A DNA stretch of 6,457 nt from Actinomycetes bacterium (GTDB lineage Bacteria; Actinomycetota; Actinomycetes; Actinomycetales; Cellulomonadaceae), in the NCBI GenBank assembly GCA_023418375.1, contig JAEZZV010000073.1, positions 1 through 6,457 of the forward strand, in the 5' to 3' direction. Positions within the stretch are counted from its first letter, which is position 1. Each line of letters begins with the position of its first letter. The notes below the pieces were generated by a model that made no database searches, was not told the origin of the DNA, and saw only the letters and a list, made by a program, of their open reading frames with translations. Positions 6,078-6,457 of this stretch are shown here, piece by piece. A program made the position numbers and the translations under genes.

Positions 6078-6158
6078 GTGATACACGTGCGTCTTAAATG
6101 ACCGTTATCGGCCACCGGGCGCCGGCATGGTACGAAGTGCACATCGACGAGCGCCGCG

Positions 6159-6457
6159 TCAGCGGTCCAGTCCGGTGCGCTGCACCTGCGGGCCGCGGCC
6201 GCGCCCCTTGCGGGCCCTCGCGCCCGCGACCGGCGGGCCGCCCTTCACCGCTTCACCCGCCGGCTTGGCCTGGGCGACGTCGGCGTGCATCCGGCTCGCC
6301 ACCACCTCCCGGTCGATGCCCCTGGCTTCCATCTCGCTCGCCGTCGCGCTGCGCCGCTCTGCGCTGTCGTACAGCGTGCGGCCGTCCTCGCGTGCGCCGA
6401 CGGCGCTCGTCTCGCGCTGCTCGGCCTCCGCGGCCGCGCGTGCCCGCTCGTCGGGGT
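6159..6457 (-). CDS. C-terminal end of a basic-tailed protein, possibly mobilisation/relaxase-type (5' truncated by window)
   Basis: An open frame runs from the window edge to TGA at 6161-6159, giving 98 visible residues. Almost all codons end in G or C, as in the transfer genes, which supports real coding. The visible part starts with a charged Ala/Glu/Arg-rich helix, then L-Y-D-S-A-E-R-R-S-A-T-A-S and a segment reading G-I-D-R-E-V-V-A-S-R-M-H-A-D-V. Next is A-Q-A-K-P-A-G-E-A-V, and it ends in a basic tail with K-G-R-G-R-G-P-Q-V-Q-R. This resembles the ends of proteins coded near or as relaxases in actinobacterial conjugative elements, and a basic tail would suit DNA contact. The likeness is from memory of short motifs, so the functional name is a guess while the coding call is sound. 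It reads in the same direction as the defence operon but is separated from it by about 214 nt with a terminator-like hairpin. Confidence 0.62.
   Translation of the reverse strand, partial: PDERARAAAEAEQRETSAVGAREDGRTLYDSAERRSATASEMEARGIDREVVASRMHADVAQAKPAGEAVKGGPPVAGARARKGRGRGPQVQRTGLDR

Noticed and set aside
5948..6142. A 64-residue - strand frame, in the same frame as the TIR gene, ending just before it.
   Set aside because: It spans the terminator-like hairpin and proposed promoter, its composition is not coding-like, and a TAA separates it from the TIR start. A fused TIR would need a sequencing error, for which there is no other sign.
1..6457. CRISPR arrays, tRNA or rRNA genes, insertion sequences, attachment sites.
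   Set aside because: I saw no regularly spaced repeats, no tRNA-like cloverleaf, no transposase or integrase gene and no flanking direct repeats in this window.

Overview
This is a 6.5 kb window of very GC-rich DNA. By eye the transfer genes are about 70% G+C or higher, with nearly all codons ending in G or C. Together with the gene families present (SCO6880-type VirB4 partner, split VirB4 ATPase, actinobacterial-style VirD4, DUF4913), this points to an actinobacterium and to a conjugative plasmid or integrative conjugative element (ICE). No gene here fixes the genus.

Left half, + strand (1-4252): the distal part of a conjugation (type IV secretion) operon. It holds the 3' end of an SCO6880-family gene, a VirB4-like ATPase, a VirD4/TraG-like coupling protein with two membrane segments, and a DUF4913 protein. 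Every junction is a 4-nt stop/start overlap (GTGA, ATGA, GTGA), so the genes are almost certainly co-translated. Together they would provide the energy and substrate-recruitment part of the DNA-transfer machine.

Right-centre, - strand (5944 down to 4274): a compact three-gene operon of visibly lower G+C (about 60% in a segment I counted). In transcription order it encodes a small ThsB-like TIR protein, a caspase-like protease with an intact His/Cys dyad, and a 99-residue protein resembling a ryanodine-receptor (RyR) repeat domain. The first two genes match the published type IV Thoeris logic, in which a TIR enzyme makes a cyclic ADP-ribose-type signal that activates a caspase-like protease and causes abortive infection. 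The tightly coupled RyR-like third gene is not part of the core system as I know it and is the most interesting object in the window. The two operons converge on a perfect 9-bp hairpin between them.

Right edge, - strand (6457 down to 6159): the C-terminal end of another high-GC gene with a basic tail, possibly a mobilisation or relaxase-type protein. The roughly 210 bp between it and the TIR gene hold a weak terminator-like hairpin, a 16-bp near-palindrome and a tentative promoter for the defence operon.

Overall the window looks like an anti-phage defence module carried as cargo inside an actinobacterial conjugative element, next to its transfer genes.
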